Source: Planctomycetaceae bacterium (GTDB lineage Bacteria > Planctomycetota > UBA1135 > GCA-002686595). Taken from it: a stretch of 64,000 bases of DNA. Of this stretch, positions 45,158-54,402 are shown piece after piece (position 1 is the first letter of the stretch; every line of letters starts with the position of its first letter). Location of the stretch: assembly GCA_011525785.1 (NCBI GenBank), contig WYBT01000021.1, positions 420,205 through 484,204 on the forward strand, written 5' to 3'. The notes below the pieces were generated by a model. It was not told where the DNA came from, did no database searches, and saw only the letters and a program-made list of their open reading frames with translations. The translations under genes and the position numbers were made by a program.

Positions 45158-46707
45158 AGTTGCGCACGCGCCTGGCGGTCACCGTGCTGACGACGATGGC
45201 CGTGCTGCTCGCCGGTGCGATGTGGGTCCGCGCCGTCATGGAGCGCAGCAGCACCGAGCGCGCGCTGATCGAGTACGCCACCGAACGCATGCGCACCGAT
45301 GGCCGCGAGTGGTGCGAGTCCGATCCGGCGAGCTTCGTGCTCGGCTCGGGGCGCTGGCGCGGCGGGTGGAAACCGTGGGACGGCGGACCCGCAGCGGAGC
45401 GCGGCGGCGAGCGGCGCGGCGCCGTGGCGGAACGCGGCTCGCCCGCAGCCGGGCCGCAGGGCGCAGCCGGTCCGCTCCCGCCGCCCGACGACGGCAATCT
45501 CGGCGCGCGCCCGCCGGCGCCGCATGCCCATCCGCACTCCGATCGCTGGCCGCGCATCGAGGTCTGGGCCTACGGCCCCGACTTCGTCTCGCTCAACCCC
45601 GCAGCGCCCGCCTTTCCCGCCTCGCTGCGCGCCGAACTCGAGTCGGGCGAGCGCAGCGCGAGCGAGGACTGGGAGGACGGCGAGCGCGACGCGCTGCAGG
45701 CCGCCGTGCGCATGGAGTGGAGCGAGGGCCCGGCCGCGATCATCCTCGCGCGCCGCTCGGCCGCGCCGCGCCCGCTGTTCTCGGCCTGGCCGATGGCGGC
45801 CTTCGCGGCGCAGTGCGCGTTGCTCGTGCTGGCGGTCGTGCTCGCCGCCGGCCCGATCGTGCGGCGCGTGCGCAAGCTCGAGACGCAGATGCGCGAGAGC
45901 GCGGCCGCGCGCTACGCCCAGCCGGTCGATGTCGACGGCGCCGACGAGGTCAGCGAGCTCGCGCAGACCTTCAACGCCGCGGCGCTCGAGGTGCGCGGCA
46001 GCCTCGAGTCGCTCGAAGCGCGCGAACGCGCGTTGCGCACGTTCGTCGAGAACACCACGCACGACGTGATGATCCCGCTGACGGTGCTGCAGGGCCACTT
46101 GACGACGCTGCGCCGCGCGGGCGAGTCCGGCGCGCCGATCGAGCGCGAGGTCGTGCTCGACTCGCTGCAGGAGGCGCACTACATGGCCTCGCTGATCCAC
46201 AACCTCGCGGCGGCGTCGCGGCTGGAGAGCGGCGCCTCCGAACTCGTGACCCATGCGCTCGATCTCAACGCGCTGGTCGAGCGCGCCGTGGGCCGCCATC
46301 GGCCGATCGCCAAGGCGCGCGGCATCGCGCTCGAGCACGCGGTGCCTCCCGCGCCGCTGTCCACTCGCGGCGACGTCACGCTGGTCGAGCAGGCGGTCAG
46401 CAACCTGATCCACAACGCCGTGCGCTACGTGCAGCCGGGCGGACACGTGGCGGTCGTGCTCGAGGAGCGCGGCCAGCGCTTTTCGCTGCGCGTGCTCGAC
46501 GACGGTCCGGGCGTGCCGGAGGCGCTGCGCTCGAAGGTCTTCGAGCGCTCGTTCCGCGCCGACGACGCGCGCTCGCGCCAGCCCGACGGCCTGGGGCTGG
46601 GCCTGTCGATCGCGCGCGACGTGGCCGAGCGCCACGGCTTCCGGCTCGAGCTGCGCTCACCGCCCGAAGGCGGCGCCGAGCTCGAGCTGTCCGGTCCGTT
46701 GGCTTGA
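45154..46707 (+). CDS. Membrane sensor histidine kinase
   Basis: 517 residues from a GTG overlapping the regulator's stop. Two membrane segments (about 8-28 and 212-232) enclose a sensor region with a low-complexity Gly/Arg/Pro stretch (about 65-125). The HAMP domain spans about 233-285. H303 lies in THDVMIPLTVLQGHL, an H-box in which the usual Leu-Arg-Thr after HD is Val-Met-Ile. The catalytic domain has N417/N421 (VSNLIHNAVRY), DDGPGVPE (about 449) and a GLGLGLS lid. All key residues for autophosphorylation are present. Confidence 0.94.
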
Positions 46708-46795
46708 AGCGCGGCGCGCGAGCGCGTTCTCACATGCGCGGCGCGGATCCTCCGCGCTTGTGCCACACTGCGCGCGCGCGCTGAGTCGCACTCCC

Positions 46796-48106
46796 ATGAC
46801 CGAGCTCGCCGCCAACGCCGCCCTGCCCGCCGCACTCGCCGAGTTGCACCGTCAGGTCGGCACGGAGCTGGCGCTCGACTCCTACCACGGCGCCCTGCGC
46901 CGCGCTGCGCAGTCGGCGGCGCGCGGAGCAGCGGGGGGCGCGGTGCTGGTCACGTGCTCCGACGAGTTCCAGGGCGAGTTGCGCAGTGCTTTCGAGCGCG
47001 ACGTGGCTCGGCCCATCTGCAGTGGCTCGATCGTCGGCCCGCGCAGCATCCTGGCGCTCTCGAACATGGCGGGCCGTCTCGAGGCCGGCGCGCTCGACCT
47101 CGCACAGACCAATTTCGCGGCCCGCAACGCCTCGGGCGAGCGCGTGATCGTGGTCGAGATCATGGCGCACTGCGGCGCGGTCCTGTCGCGCAGCGGGTGG
47201 AGCTACGGCCGCATCGATCGCGTGGGCGTGACCTCGCCCTGCTGCGGCGTGCTGGCGCGCCTGCTCGAGCAGGATCCCGAGTTCGAAGCGGTGCGTCACC
47301 CCTGGCGCGAGCAGCTCAACGACTTCTTCGGCCCCGAGCGTCTCGCCGCGCTGCGCGGGCTCGACGACGCCTGGCGCCTGCTCGCGACCGCCGTCGTCCA
47401 CGCGGTGCTGCAAGGCGAGTCGGGCGTCGCCGAAGTGCTGCGCTCGCCGGGCGAAGTCTCGACGCACGTCTTGATCGCCTGCGGCGTGGTGCTCAATCGC
47501 TCGGGCGGCGACAGCGTGCTGCCCGTCGCGATCCATCACCTGCACTCGCGCCGCGGCGAGGTGGAACTGGTCCACGGAGCGAGTTTGCGTTCGACGCCGA
47601 CGGCGCTGCGCTTCGAGCACCTCGCGGGCCGGCTCGTCGTGCACAGCGACGAGCGCACCGAGTCCGTCAGTGCGCCGCGGGCGCAGAGCGTGCAGCGCGA
47701 CGAACTCGCAGCGCACGTCCAGGCGCTGAGCACTTCGTCGGATGCGCTAGCCCGCGCGCGCGCCAAGTTGGCGCAGGAGCAACTCCACAGCGCGCGGCGT
47801 CAGGTCGAGAAGTTGCGCGCGCGGCCGCAAGTCTGGCGCGTGTACGCGCGACCGGTGTTGCGCGGGCTGATGCAGACGCTCGGCGTCATCGCGCCCGAAT
47901 TCGGACTGGTCGCAATGCTCGTGCAGAGCGGCCACGACGCCGCGCGCGCGCAGCGGCTGCGCAAGCTGCTCGAGCGCGGTCCGAGCAGCGCCGAAGCGCG
48001 GAACACGCTGCAGCAGATCGAGGCCGAGATCCAACAGCTCGGTCACCGCGACGCGCAGGAAGTGCTCGACCTCCTGCTCGAGCAGCGCAGCCCGCTCGTG
48101 GGCTGA
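46796..48106 (+). CDS. Hypothetical soluble protein
   Basis: 436 residues from the ATG at 46796. No signal peptide or membrane segment. Notable elements are SIVGPRSILALSNMAGRLEA, VEIMAHCGAVL, a Cys pair SPCCGVLARLLEQDP, LIACGVVLNRSGGDSVLPV and a helical C-terminus (ARAKLAQEQLHSARRQVEKL, then NTLQQIEAEIQQLG). I do not recognise the family. It sits between the two-component operon and the next P-domain gene. A Cys/His-based metal site is possible but unproven. Confidence 0.7.
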   Translation: MTELAANAALPAALAELHRQVGTELALDSYHGALRRAAQSAARGAAGGAVLVTCSDEFQGELRSAFERDVARPICSGSIVGPRSILALSNMAGRLEAGALDLAQTNFAARNASGERVIVVEIMAHCGAVLSRSGWSYGRIDRVGVTSPCCGVLARLLEQDPEFEAVRHPWREQLNDFFGPERLAALRGLDDAWRLLATAVVHAVLQGESGVAEVLRSPGEVSTHVLIACGVVLNRSGGDSVLPVAIHHLHSRRGEVELVHGASLRSTPTALRFEHLAGRLVVHSDERTESVSAPRAQSVQRDELAAHVQALSTSSDALARARAKLAQEQLHSARRQVEKLRARPQVWRVYARPVLRGLMQTLGVIAPEFGLVAMLVQSGHDAARAQRLRKLLERGPSSAEARNTLQQIEAEIQQLGHRDAQEVLDLLLEQRSPLVG

Positions 48107-48204
48107 GATTCAGCGCGTCGGGACTGCGCCGCGCAGCGCCACGTCCGTGCAACGAAGGCCGCAGGCGCGAGTCGGCGCGCGCGGCCCGCATCGCTGGTGT
48201 GCTG

Positions 48205-48210
48205 TACGAT
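48205..48210 (+). promoter_or_regulatory. Possible -10 element TACGAT
   Basis: Lies 107 bases before the ATG at 48317. Similar TAnnAT hexamers precede the genes at 59921 and 62051 at comparable distance. Confidence 0.25.
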
Positions 48211-48316
48211 CGTCTTCACGGATCGGATGACGCTGGCGCCGCGGCGACACGCGGCGGTGCGCGACCGGTCCCAACCCCCAAGACGACGAGGCTGCCCGCA
48301 GCGGGCAGTTCCCCCA

Positions 48317-50122
48317 ATGATTCGTTCGACCCTTCCGATTGCGGCGCTGTGCGCCGCGCTGGCGTTCTCCTCGACTTCCTCCGCGCAGACCCTGGGTTGC
48401 GTGACCGGTGGAACCGGCGGTCCGATCCCGGTGACCGGCACCGGCGGCGGCGGGGCCTTCCCCAACACTCCGCCCACCAGCCCCAACTCCTTCACGCTCA
48501 ACGTCGCCTCGCTGCCGCCGGGCGCGACGGTCGTGACGGAGGTCAAGCTCATCGGGCTGACGCACACCTACGTCGGCGACTTGCACTTCTTCCTCACGGC
48601 CCCGGGCGGCGCGCAGCACAACGTGCTCGTGCGGCGCGCCGGCAGCTGCGATCTGAGCGGCGACTACACGATCCTGCCGGCCTGCACCGGCGGCACGCCG
48701 TATCCGTCGAGCTGCACGACCGTGCTGGCGCCCGGCGCCTACGACCAGTTCTTCGGCACTTGGCCCAGCGGCACGCTCGGAATCTTCAACACGCCGCTCG
48801 ACACGATTCCGGCCGCGACGGGCACTTGGACGCTCACGGCCTACGATTGGGCTGGTGCGGACATCGGCGCGCTGACGAGTTGGGAGTTGTGCTTCGGCCT
48901 GCCCGTGCCGCCGAGCGCGCCCACGGGTTCGCCAGCGCTGACGGCGCCGGCGGACGGCTCTTCGCAGTTCGGTCCGAGCATCAATCTGACCTGGGCCGCG
49001 GTCGACTGCTCGACGAGCTACGACGTCGACGTCGACGGCGTGGTGGCGACCTCGGCGACCACCACGTTCGCCTACAACTCTGCGGCCGGCGTGCACACCT
49101 GGCGCGTGCGCGCTCGCAACGCGACCGGCGCGGGACCGTGGTCTGCGACGCGCACGTTCACCGACCTCGGCGTGCCGCCGGGCGCCTGCATCGGGCAGGA
49201 GCTGCGAACCTTCTTCGCGCAGAACAACGGCCTGGGCACGGGCAGCATCGTCTACTTCGACATCAACGTGACCAACCCCGCGGGCCTGACGCTCTCGCAG
49301 CTCGACACCAACGCATCGGGCACGATCGGCGCGGCGATCACGCTCGACGTGTACCGCAAGAGCGGCTCGTACCTGGGCTTCGAGACCGATCCGAACGCCT
49401 GGACGCTCGTGTCGACGGGCGGCGGCGTGTCGCTGGGAACGAACCAGCCGACCGTGGTCGACGTGGCGGACGTGTACTTCGCGCCCGGACAGTACGGCAT
49501 CGGCCTGGTGATCACCGGAGGCGGCCACGCCTACACCAACGGGACGGGAACCAATCAGGTCTACACCAACGCGGACCTCACCATCTCGACCGGCGCCACG
49601 CAGTCGCCGCCCTTCAGCGGCTTCATCAACACGCCGCGCGTTTGGAACGGAACCTGGCGCTACAACTGCCCGGGCGGCACGCCGACCGCGTACTGCACCG
49701 CCGGCACGACGACCAACGGCTGCGTTCCGTCGATTTCCGCCACGGCGCAGCCCAGCGCGTCGTTCGCCACGACTCCGGTGATCGACATCTCCGATGTCGA
49801 GGGGCAGAAGCAAGGGCTGGTCTTCTACGGCGTCGACAACTCAGGCTTCAGCCCTCTGCCGTGGAGCCCGACCAGCACGAGCTTTTTCTGCGTGAAGTCG
49901 CCGGTCCAACGCAGCTTCGTGCAGAACTCCGGCGGAACGGCGAACAGCTGCACGGGGACGATGGTGCTCGACTGGAACCTGTTCCAGCAGACCTTCCCCA
50001 ACCCGCTCGGCTCGCCGTTCTCCGCCGGCGATCGCATCTACGCGCAGGCTTGGTTCCGCGACCCGCCGGCGCCGCGCACCACCAACCTCTCGAACGCGTT
50101 GGAGCTGACCGTCGGTCCGTGA
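48317..50122 (+). CDS. Exported P-domain-like protein with shared C-terminal domain (paralog 2)
   Basis: 601 residues. Signal peptide PIAALCAALAFSSTSSAQ, mature start TLGCVTGGTGG. It has the same four-part layout as the 42.5-kb protein: a P-domain-like unit (EVKLIGLTHTYVGDLHFFLT, YDQFFGTWPSGTLGIFNTPL, WTLTAYDWAGADIGALTSWE), an FnIII-like unit, a third domain (LSQLDTNASG, VDVADVYFAPGQYGIGLVIT, VWNGTWRYNC) and the 143-residue shared C-terminus from 49691. The two genes are clear duplicates, now separated by the two-component pair and an unknown gene. Four mature-domain Cys pairs suggest disulfides. Confidence 0.86.
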   Translation: MIRSTLPIAALCAALAFSSTSSAQTLGCVTGGTGGPIPVTGTGGGGAFPNTPPTSPNSFTLNVASLPPGATVVTEVKLIGLTHTYVGDLHFFLTAPGGAQHNVLVRRAGSCDLSGDYTILPACTGGTPYPSSCTTVLAPGAYDQFFGTWPSGTLGIFNTPLDTIPAATGTWTLTAYDWAGADIGALTSWELCFGLPVPPSAPTGSPALTAPADGSSQFGPSINLTWAAVDCSTSYDVDVDGVVATSATTTFAYNSAAGVHTWRVRARNATGAGPWSATRTFTDLGVPPGACIGQELRTFFAQNNGLGTGSIVYFDINVTNPAGLTLSQLDTNASGTIGAAITLDVYRKSGSYLGFETDPNAWTLVSTGGGVSLGTNQPTVVDVADVYFAPGQYGIGLVITGGGHAYTNGTGTNQVYTNADLTISTGATQSPPFSGFINTPRVWNGTWRYNCPGGTPTAYCTAGTTTNGCVPSISATAQPSASFATTPVIDISDVEGQKQGLVFYGVDNSGFSPLPWSPTSTSFFCVKSPVQRSFVQNSGGTANSCTGTMVLDWNLFQQTFPNPLGSPFSAGDRIYAQAWFRDPPAPRTTNLSNALELTVGP

Positions 50123-50159
50123 CGCGAAGCGAGCGTTAGCCTGCCACGCAGTTACTTCC

Positions 50160-50185
50160 AGCGGGTCGCCATGTGGCGGCCCGCT
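50160..50185 (+). terminator. Terminator-like hairpin after the 48.3-kb gene
   Basis: AGCGGGTCGCCA and TGGCGGCCCGCT pair (one G-U) with a tight loop. No T run follows, so factor-independent termination is uncertain. Confidence 0.4.
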
Positions 50186-50252
50186 GCCATTCCAGCGACG
50201 CGTGTGCGCGTGCGACGCTGTACGACCGCGCAGCGAACTCGGAGCCCTCTCC

Positions 50253-50897
50253 ATGCACTCCCAGCCCATGCCGAGCTCGTCCGATGCACTCGAGCGCATC
50301 GGGCAGATCGACATCTACCTGCTCGATCAACTGCAGCGCGGACGCATCCGCAGCGGCATGCGGATCTTCGACGCCGGCGCTGGCTCGGGCCGCAATCTCG
50401 CGTACTTCCTGCGCGAGGGCTACGACGTGCGCGCGATCGACAGCGACGCCGAGGCGATCGCGAGCCTTCGCGCGCTCGCGCTGCGACTGACGCCCGCGCT
50501 CTCCAGCGACGCTGCCGACGAGCGCTTTCGCGTCGCGGATCTCGCCGGCTTCGATGGCGCCGCCGTGGCGTCGGAGGCCGTGATCTGCAACGCGGTGCTG
50601 CACTTCGCGGACAGCGACGAGCACTTCGACGCGCTCCTGCGCGGCGCGTGGAGCGCGCTGGCCCCGGGCGGCCTGTTCTTCGCACGTCTGGCGTCGAACA
50701 TCGGCATCGAGGCCCGCGTTCGTTCGATCCAGGGCGCTCGCTGCGAGTTGCCCGACGGCTCGCAGCGCTACCTCGTCGACGAAGCGCGCTTGCTCGCCGC
50801 GACGGCCGCGCTGGGCGGCGAGCTGCTCGACCCGCTCAAGACCACCAATGTCCAGAACCAGCGCTGCATGACGACTTGGGTCATGCGCAGGCGCTGA
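50253..50897 (+). CDS. Class I SAM-dependent methyltransferase
   Basis: 214 residues from the ATG at 50253. Motif I IFDAGAGSGRNLAYFL, then an acidic end of strand 2 (VRAIDSDAEAIASL), motif IV VICNAVLHFAD and the WSALAPGGLFFARL post-motif strand define a Methyltransf_11/25-type enzyme. The substrate is unknown. It stands alone between unrelated genes. Confidence 0.85.
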   Translation: MHSQPMPSSSDALERIGQIDIYLLDQLQRGRIRSGMRIFDAGAGSGRNLAYFLREGYDVRAIDSDAEAIASLRALALRLTPALSSDAADERFRVADLAGFDGAAVASEAVICNAVLHFADSDEHFDALLRGAWSALAPGGLFFARLASNIGIEARVRSIQGARCELPDGSQRYLVDEARLLAATAALGGELLDPLKTTNVQNQRCMTTWVMRRR

Positions 50898-51508
50898 GCC
50901 TTCCGCTCCGGCGCGCGCGGCCGAGTTGTCTTCGAGCACGCTGTCCGGTCGCTCGCTCCCGGGTGCGCCGCGCTTGCGGCCAACTGGCGAGGACGCAGGC
51001 GCCCCCCGCGCGCTGAGCTCAAGGCGGACCGACGGTGACCGGAGCTCTCGCCCGCGGCCGTTCGAAGTCCTCGCTCCAGCCAGACGCGAGGTTCCTCCGC
51101 GCGGCGTCGTTCGAGCTGCGCGCAAGCGCGCGACGCCGGGAGTTCCAGCGCGTGCTCACCTCGGACGAGCTGGAGCCGTTCTAGCCCGCACGCGCGGCGC
51201 GTTGTGGCGCGCATCTGGAGGCCGGCGGGCAGACTGGGCGCGTGGACCGCGATCGCCTCGCCCGCGCAATTGCTCTGGGGCCGAGCGCCATCGTCGTCGT
51301 CGCCCGCGCGGGAGCACGCGGCTCGGTCGCGAGTCCCGAACGTCTCGACGGCGCCGCTCGTGCGGAACTTCCAGCCGGCGTCGACGGTGCAGGAACTCTC
51401 GGCAGCGCTCGCCGCGCAGAAAATCCCGGCGCCGCCGTAACTGGCGCGCGGTCCCGCTCGTTATGGCGCCGTGGACAGCGAACGGATCCGCACGCCCCGC
51501 CGCGCCCG
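50898..51508. other. GC-rich stretch before the ECF sigma gene
   Basis: About 600 bases. One short frame at 51204-51440 is listed separately; otherwise I see only Arg/Ser-rich noise frames. Confidence 0.45.
51204..51440 (+). CDS. Possible small ORF, 78 residues
   Basis: GTG start, TAA stop, good third-position GC. The product has no recognisable domain (ends VQELSAALAAQKIPAPP). Another frame overlaps it, and no ribosome site is evident, so it may not be real. Confidence 0.25.
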   Translation: MARIWRPAGRLGAWTAIASPAQLLWGRAPSSSSPAREHAARSRVPNVSTAPLVRNFQPASTVQELSAALAAQKIPAPP

Positions 51509-52084
51509 ATGCCTCACCGCGCCGAAGCCGAGTTGCTCGCCCTGTGGCGCGCGGGGGACGACCGGGCTGGACAGGAGCTGTGCGAGCGGCACGCCGAACT
51601 CGTGGCGCGCATCGCGCGCGCCTATCGGCCGCGGCAGTGCAGCGTCGAGGACCTCGTCCAAGAGGTGTTCCTGACCATGTTCGCGCGCAGCGAGAGGTAC
51701 ACCCCGCGTCCGGACGCGCCCTTCGAGCACTGGCTCTCGCGCCTGGCGGTCAACGTCTGTCGCGACGTGTTGCGCGGAGAAGCCCGTGCGCCGGTGCGGC
51801 CGGGCCTGTCCGAGGAAGGCGAGCGCGCGCTCGAGTGGCTGACCTGCGGCGGCGACGAGGCGCTGCACGAAGCCCGTGCGGCGCGCGAGGCGCTCGAGGC
51901 GCTGCTGGCGCAACTTCCGCCCGACGATCGGCTGGTGCTCACGCTGCTGGACCTCGAGGGCCGTTCGACGGCGCAGATCGCACAGCTCACCGGCTGGAGC
52001 CGGACGCTGGTCAAAGTGCGCGCATTCCGCGCGCGCGGACGGCTGCGCGCGATCGCCATGCGGCGAGCGGAGCGCGAGCGATGA
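51509..52084 (+). CDS. ECF-type RNA polymerase sigma factor
   Basis: 191 residues from the ATG at 51509; the frame extends upstream without supporting features. Region 2 reads ELVARIARAYRPRQCSVEDL then VQEVFLTMFARSERY. Region 4 reads LPPDDRLVLTLLDLEGRSTA, QIAQLTGWSRTLVKVRAFR. The small two-domain form is typical of ECF sigma factors. It is ATGA-coupled to a small membrane protein, the place where an anti-sigma factor is normally encoded, and to further genes that probably form part of its regulon. Confidence 0.9.
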   Translation: MPHRAEAELLALWRAGDDRAGQELCERHAELVARIARAYRPRQCSVEDLVQEVFLTMFARSERYTPRPDAPFEHWLSRLAVNVCRDVLRGEARAPVRPGLSEEGERALEWLTCGGDEALHEARAAREALEALLAQLPPDDRLVLTLLDLEGRSTAQIAQLTGWSRTLVKVRAFRARGRLRAIAMRRAERER

Positions 52085-52443
52085 GCCGGCGCGACTTCGA
52101 TGCACGCTGGAGCGCGCTGGCGCAACGCGCGCGGCGCGAGGAACTCGGTGCGCCCGACTCGTTGGCCCTCGCCGCCCTCGCGCGGCGCGCGCGCACCCGC
52201 GAGCCCGAGCCGCTTCCGCTGGTCGAGCCGCCCGTCGCCTGGGCGCTGGCCGCTGTCGCAGCGCTGGTGACCGTGCTGTGCGCGCCGCTTGCGCTCGAAC
52301 CGCTCTCGCCCGCGAGCACCGAGTCGATCGCTCACGCTCCCGCGCTGCCTCCGCCGCCGCGCCTCCCGCCGCCTCCGCAGCTCGAAGCGCCCGCGGTCTA
52401 CCTCGCCATGGCCTCCGACGCCTGGCGCGAACTCACGCCATGA
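52081..52443 (+). CDS. Small single-pass membrane protein, candidate anti-sigma factor
   Basis: 120 residues, coupled on both sides by ATGA overlaps. An N-terminal cytoplasmic part (DFDARWSALAQRARREEL) precedes one membrane segment (WALAAVAALVTVLCAPLAL) and a Pro-rich outer tail (PPPPRLPPPPQL). It lacks the zinc motif of many ECF anti-sigma factors, but its place right after the sigma gene suggests that role. Function inferred. Confidence 0.6.
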   Translation: MSRRDFDARWSALAQRARREELGAPDSLALAALARRARTREPEPLPLVEPPVAWALAAVAALVTVLCAPLALEPLSPASTESIAHAPALPPPPRLPPPPQLEAPAVYLAMASDAWRELTP

Positions 52444-52961
52444 TCCTCGCCGACATCCTGCAGTGGTTTCTGATCATCCTGGGCGCGTTCTTGACGCTCA
52501 ACGCGCACTGGCTCGGCGCGCACGCGCTGTGTCCCGCGCTCGTCGCGCGCGCGCGACAGCGCTACGAACGTGCGCCGGTGCGCGCGACGCTGGTGGGGCT
52601 CGCGATCGCGATTCCGACGCTCGCGCTCGCCATCGGCGTCGGCAAAGCCGTCCCCAATCCGGCGGTCAAGGCGCTGTGCGTCGGGCTGGGGCTGATCGCG
52701 GGCTTGCTCGCGCTGGTGGGCTCGGCAGGACTCGTCGAACGCATCGGGCACGGACTTCCGGGAGCGCGCGACAGCGAGCAACCCTGGCGCGCGCACTTGC
52801 GCGGCGGCACGGTGCTCGGACTCGCGTTCTTGATGCCGTTTCTCGGTTGGTTCGTGCTGCTGCCGTGGACGCTCGTGAGCGGGCTCGGCGCCTGGGCGCT
52901 CGCAGGGCGTGCGCCGGCGCGCGTCGCGCCCGCCGAGAGCGCGCCGGCCCAGGTGAGTTGA
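52440..52961 (+). CDS. Polytopic membrane protein of unknown function
   Basis: 173 residues with about four membrane segments (ILQWFLIILGAFLTLNA, TLVGLAIAIPTLALAIG, LIAGLLALVGSAGLV, FLMPFLGWFVLLPWTLVSG). ATGA-coupled to the small membrane protein. No enzyme motif is visible. It may assist the sigma-linked membrane process. Confidence 0.7.
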   Translation: MILADILQWFLIILGAFLTLNAHWLGAHALCPALVARARQRYERAPVRATLVGLAIAIPTLALAIGVGKAVPNPAVKALCVGLGLIAGLLALVGSAGLVERIGHGLPGARDSEQPWRAHLRGGTVLGLAFLMPFLGWFVLLPWTLVSGLGAWALAGRAPARVAPAESAPAQVS

Positions 52962-52968
52962 GCGAGCG

Positions 52969-54402
52969 ATGGGCGCCTCACGTCGAGAACTGCTCGCTTC
53001 GCTGTGCGGAGCGTGGCTGTTCGCGAGCTTCGCTTCGGCGCCGGCGCTGACGTGGCTCGCGCGCGCGGACGAAGCTCTTCGCGACTGGCCGCAAGGTCCG
53101 CTCGACGACGCGCTCGAGCACCTGCTCGCGCGCTGCAGCTTCGGCGCGCACCCGCGCGAGCGCGAACGCGGACTCACGTCGCAGCAGTGGATCGAGCAGC
53201 AGCTCGAACCCGCGAACATCGACGACAGCGCCTTCGAACGCGAGCTGCGGCGCTTCGAGACCTGGTCCGCGCCGGTGGGGGAGCTGTACGAGTTCCAGGA
53301 ACACCTCGTGCGTCGCGAACTCCAGTCGATCGTGCTCCTGGGCGCGCTGCGCAGCGAGCGGCGCCTGCGCGAGACCGCGCTCGACGTGTGGCGCGATCAC
53401 TTCTCGCTGAGCCTGGGCAAGGGCGAGTGCGCCTGGCTCGCAACGGGCTTCGAGCGCGACGCACTGCGGCCGCATGCGCTGGGACGCTTCCGCGAGCTCC
53501 TGCGCGCCGTGCTGCTGCATCCGGCGATGCTGTGGTACCTCGACGGACGCCTCAACCGCGCCGATCAGGGCTTGCCGAACGAGAACTACGCGCGCGAGTT
53601 GCTCGAGCTCCATACGCTCGGCCTCGACGGCGGCTACACGCAGCGCGACGTGCAGGAAGTGGCGCGCGCGCTCAGCGGCTGGACCTCGCGCGCGCTCGGC
53701 GACTCGCGCAAGGCGCGCGTCGAGTTCAACGCGCAGCGCCACGACAGCGGCGCCAAGGCCGCGCTCGGCGTCGAATTCGAGGCTGGATTGGGCGAGCAGG
53801 ACGTCGAGCGGGTGCTCGACGTGGTGTGCGCGCATCCGTCGACGGCGCGCTACATCGCGCACAAGTTGTGCGTGCGACTGATCGCCGACGAGCCGCCTCC
53901 AGCGGTGGTGGAGCGCGTCGCAGCGAGCTTCACGCGCACCGAGGGCGACCTGCGCGAGTGCCTGCGCACGCTGCTGGAGAGCGAGGAGTTCCGCGCCGCG
54001 CGCTTCGCGAAGCTCAAGCGCCCGCTGCACTTCGTCGCCTCCGCGCTGCGCGCCTGCGCGGTCGACTGGCGGCCGGGCGACGCGCTGCTCGAGCACCTCG
54101 CGCGCCTGGGCCACGCGCCGTATTTGTGGCCGTCACCCGACGGCTACCCCGACGACGCGCTGCACTGGCGCGCGGGGCTGCTCGGCCGTTGGCGCTTCGC
54201 CGACGAGCTCGCGCACGCCGCTCTGGGCGGGGCGCATTTCGACGTCGCCGAACTCGTGCGCCGCGCGGGCGGACGGACTCGACTTGCGGCGAGCGTCCTG
54301 GGGCGCGAGCCGAGCGCGCTCGAGCGTGCGCTGGTCGAACGCGGCGACGAAGCCAGCGCGCTCGCGGCCCTGCTCGCCTCTCCGGGGTTCCAGCGATGTT
54401 GA
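52969..54402 (+). CDS. DUF1800 family exported protein
   Basis: 477 residues. An N-terminal S-R-R-x-L-L followed by a hydrophobic run (ASLCGAWLFASFASA) resembles a Tat signal. DUF1800 landmarks are HLLARCSFGAHP, WIEQQLEP, TALDVWRDHFSLS, LHPAMLWYLDG and NENYARELLELHTLGLDGGY. The family has unknown activity, and in planctomycetes it is almost always beside a DUF1501 gene, as here (7-base overlap). It starts 8 bases after the membrane gene, so it belongs to the same transcription unit as the sigma factor. Confidence 0.9.
   Translation: MGASRRELLASLCGAWLFASFASAPALTWLARADEALRDWPQGPLDDALEHLLARCSFGAHPRERERGLTSQQWIEQQLEPANIDDSAFERELRRFETWSAPVGELYEFQEHLVRRELQSIVLLGALRSERRLRETALDVWRDHFSLSLGKGECAWLATGFERDALRPHALGRFRELLRAVLLHPAMLWYLDGRLNRADQGLPNENYARELLELHTLGLDGGYTQRDVQEVARALSGWTSRALGDSRKARVEFNAQRHDSGAKAALGVEFEAGLGEQDVERVLDVVCAHPSTARYIAHKLCVRLIADEPPPAVVERVAASFTRTEGDLRECLRTLLESEEFRAARFAKLKRPLHFVASALRACAVDWRPGDALLEHLARLGHAPYLWPSPDGYPDDALHWRAGLLGRWRFADELAHAALGGAHFDVAELVRRAGGRTRLAASVLGREPSALERALVERGDEASALAALLASPGFQRC

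Noticed and set aside
51242..51508. N-terminal extension of the ECF sigma factor
   Set aside because: The extension is low complexity and sigma region 2 begins right after the ATG at 51509.
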